Assembly: GCA_903840165.1 (NCBI GenBank)
Contig: CAIMEY010000012.1
Coordinates: forward strand, 81,682-145,681
Direction of reading: 5' to 3'
From: an uncultured Myxococcales bacterium
GTDB lineage: Bacteria; Myxococcota_A; UBA9042
Length of the DNA stretch: 64,000 bases
How positions within the stretch are numbered: position 1 is the stretch's first letter; every line of letters starts with the position of its first letter. Made by a program: the position numbers and the translations under genes. Under the pieces are notes generated by a model. That model made no database searches, was not told the origin of the DNA, and saw only the letters and a program-made list of their open reading frames with translations. Shown here one piece after another: positions 63,189 through 64,000 of the stretch.

Positions 63189-63437
63189 CGTTCGGCGGAC
63201 ATGGCGTTGCGAACGGTTCCGACTGCGCTAGTCTGCGCGGCCAGGGAGTTCGTGTCGAGTTGCCGAGCCGATCGCCGACATTAAGGATGTCAGCGTGGAG
63301 AAGTCTAGTACCTTCAAGGCCTTATGTTGACGGCTGTGCCCGTGCGCCCCGCGAAATGCCCACCGGCGCAGCAGCGCAGAGTCTGTCAACCACCGACTCG
63401 TGTCATCTATTCCGCCTGCAAGCCAGCTCGGCGTACG

Positions 63438-63659
63438 TCAGCGCAGGCGCTCGCGATCCAATGCCCGATTGCCTGTGATACAAGTCTCTGTTGATACACG
63501 AGAAACCCGATCCTTCCAATGCTCGCAGGCTTGGTCACTGCCGGCCTGCTGGCATAGGCGGTTCGCCAGCGTCGTGCACGGGCTGTCACAGCCGGTGGAT
63601 GCGGCCGCGCCAACCAATAGCAGGAGCGTAATGGTGCGTCGCAACTGGGCTAGATTCAT
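63438..63659 (-). CDS. Small Cys-rich lipoprotein
   Basis: 73 residues from ATG at 63659 (MNLAQLRRTI). Signal TITLLLLVGAAASTGC, then DSPCTTLANRLCQQAGSD and CEHWKDRVS with TETC. The C-x3-L-x2-R-L-C plus C-x2-W pattern is a common short secreted family in Myxococcota. The spacing implies two disulfides. No known function. AGAGG lies 11 bases upstream, weak. The promoter-like element at 63741-63749 is 82 bases upstream. Confidence 0.75.
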   Translation of the reverse strand: MNLAQLRRTITLLLLVGAAASTGCDSPCTTLANRLCQQAGSDQACEHWKDRVSRVSTETCITGNRALDRERLR

Positions 63660-63740
63660 CCTTGTTTGTGCCTCTGCCGGTGTCGGCTGGAGCGGTATTG
63701 GAACACAGGCTGGGGTTGGGGGCAATGTTCACACTCGCCT

Positions 63741-63749
63741 TGTATATCA
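63741..63749 (-). promoter_or_regulatory. Extended -10-like element before the small lipoprotein
   Basis: The minus strand reads TTTGATATACAAGG: TGATATACA has the TGnTATAnT form and is one base from the recurrent TGCTATACA. It overlaps the stop codon of the upstream gene and points into the small lipoprotein gene. The upstream GAGTTAGGGG resembles the 32.8 kb copies. Confidence 0.45.
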
Positions 63750-64000
63750 AACCCCTAACTCCTCTATTTTAGGCTCTTTTTCGGCATCACCATCCCCGAT
63801 CCTCCCCCACAGCCCGTCGACCGCCGCGTCCCGAATCAGCCACGGCCCCGGCGGCAGAAACGAGTATGCCGGCAACTTCGGCTCCAACCGCTCACCGGTG
63901 CGGTAATCGCGCGAAGCTAGGCGATAGGAACTCACGAATTGTTCTCGTTTTTCCTCCAGCCGCTTGCGAATCGCCGAGTCGTGCGCTATCGCCCGATAAG
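63747..64000 (-). CDS. C-terminal fragment of a gene running beyond the window
   Basis: An open frame enters from the right edge and ends at the TGA at 63749-63747; 83 residues are visible. The peptide is highly charged with SAIRKRLEEKREQF and ends PKIEELGV. It contains a Pro-rich LPPGPWLIRDAAVDGLWG segment. I recognise no domain. A GTG within it is listed as a possible start but the frame stays open upstream, so the true start lies outside. Confidence 0.55.
   Translation of the reverse strand, partial: YRAIAHDSAIRKRLEEKREQFVSSYRLASRDYRTGERLEPKLPAYSFLPPGPWLIRDAAVDGLWGRIGDGDAEKEPKIEELGV

Overview
The window is about 60% GC, almost fully coding, and looks chromosomal and bacterial. I place it in Myxococcota or a close deltaproteobacterial relative with moderate confidence. 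The reasons are a GltJ/AgmX-type gliding-family protein, two eukaryotic-like Ser/Thr kinases fused to sensor domains, giant lipoproteins built of C-D-D-x-N-x-C-T repeats, and many Asp/Ala/Thr-rich lipoproteins. There is no rRNA, tRNA, CRISPR array, transposase, integrase or phage gene.

Region by region. 1-9.9 kb is a minus-strand MoxR/Bat operon: MoxR ATPase, DUF58 protein, a BatD-like protein with an RDD domain, BatA, a giant BatB-BatC fusion carrying pre-peptidase C-terminal repeats, and BatD (cut by the window edge). 10.2-14.8 kb holds two coupled lipoproteins and a HEAT-like secreted protein. 14.9-21 kb has a PerM/AI-2E-family transporter overlapping a cyclic-nucleotide-binding Ser/Thr kinase, then clpS-clpA. 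21-30.7 kb has an HFCD flavoprotein, a 1005-residue Cys-rich lipoprotein, an Rsm22-type methyltransferase with its Fe-S cysteines, two tiny Lys-rich secreted proteins, a repeat-rich intergenic stretch and a transmembrane Ser/Thr kinase with an EF-hand loop in its sensor. 30.9-41.6 kb has two convergent GT-C-like membrane proteins around a duplicated repeat, three lipoproteins, a second ClpA-type unfoldase and a lipid-kinase-like protein. 41.8-50.8 kb is a plus-strand run: a hypothetical, the GltJ-like protein, thymidine kinase, deoxynucleoside kinase, an HD-GYP response regulator, an adenosine-deaminase-fold protein that has lost its metal ligands, a lipoprotein with HExxH, and a free-standing Lon N-domain. 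50.9-64 kb has a PLD3/4-like phospholipase D, a TPR lipoprotein, a 1289-residue Cys-rich lipoprotein, an alpha/beta hydrolase lipoprotein, a gamma-carbonic-anhydrase/aminotransferase pair, a CPBP protease and a small lipoprotein.

The least explained signal is in the gaps. A 10-base sequence, TTGCTATACA (reading the minus strand), occurs nine times exactly and once with one change in intergenic DNA at 13.6, 32.7, 53.8-54.2, 59.8 and 63.7 kb, always in the same orientation, often about 147 bases apart. A 10-mer is expected about 0.1 times in 128 kb of strand. It resembles an extended -10 promoter (TGnTATAnT), but several copies have no gene downstream, so they may start small RNAs or belong to an unnamed repeat family.

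Functionally the window joins envelope maintenance (Bat, secreted hydrolases, lipoproteins), protein quality control (ClpS/ClpA, ClpA-like, Lon N-domain, CPBP), nucleoside salvage (tdk and dNK) and signalling (two kinases and an HD-GYP regulator). Many start codons were moved inward from the longest open frame to fit ribosome binding sites, signal peptides or four-base overlaps. Long antisense frames over low-complexity genes were discarded.
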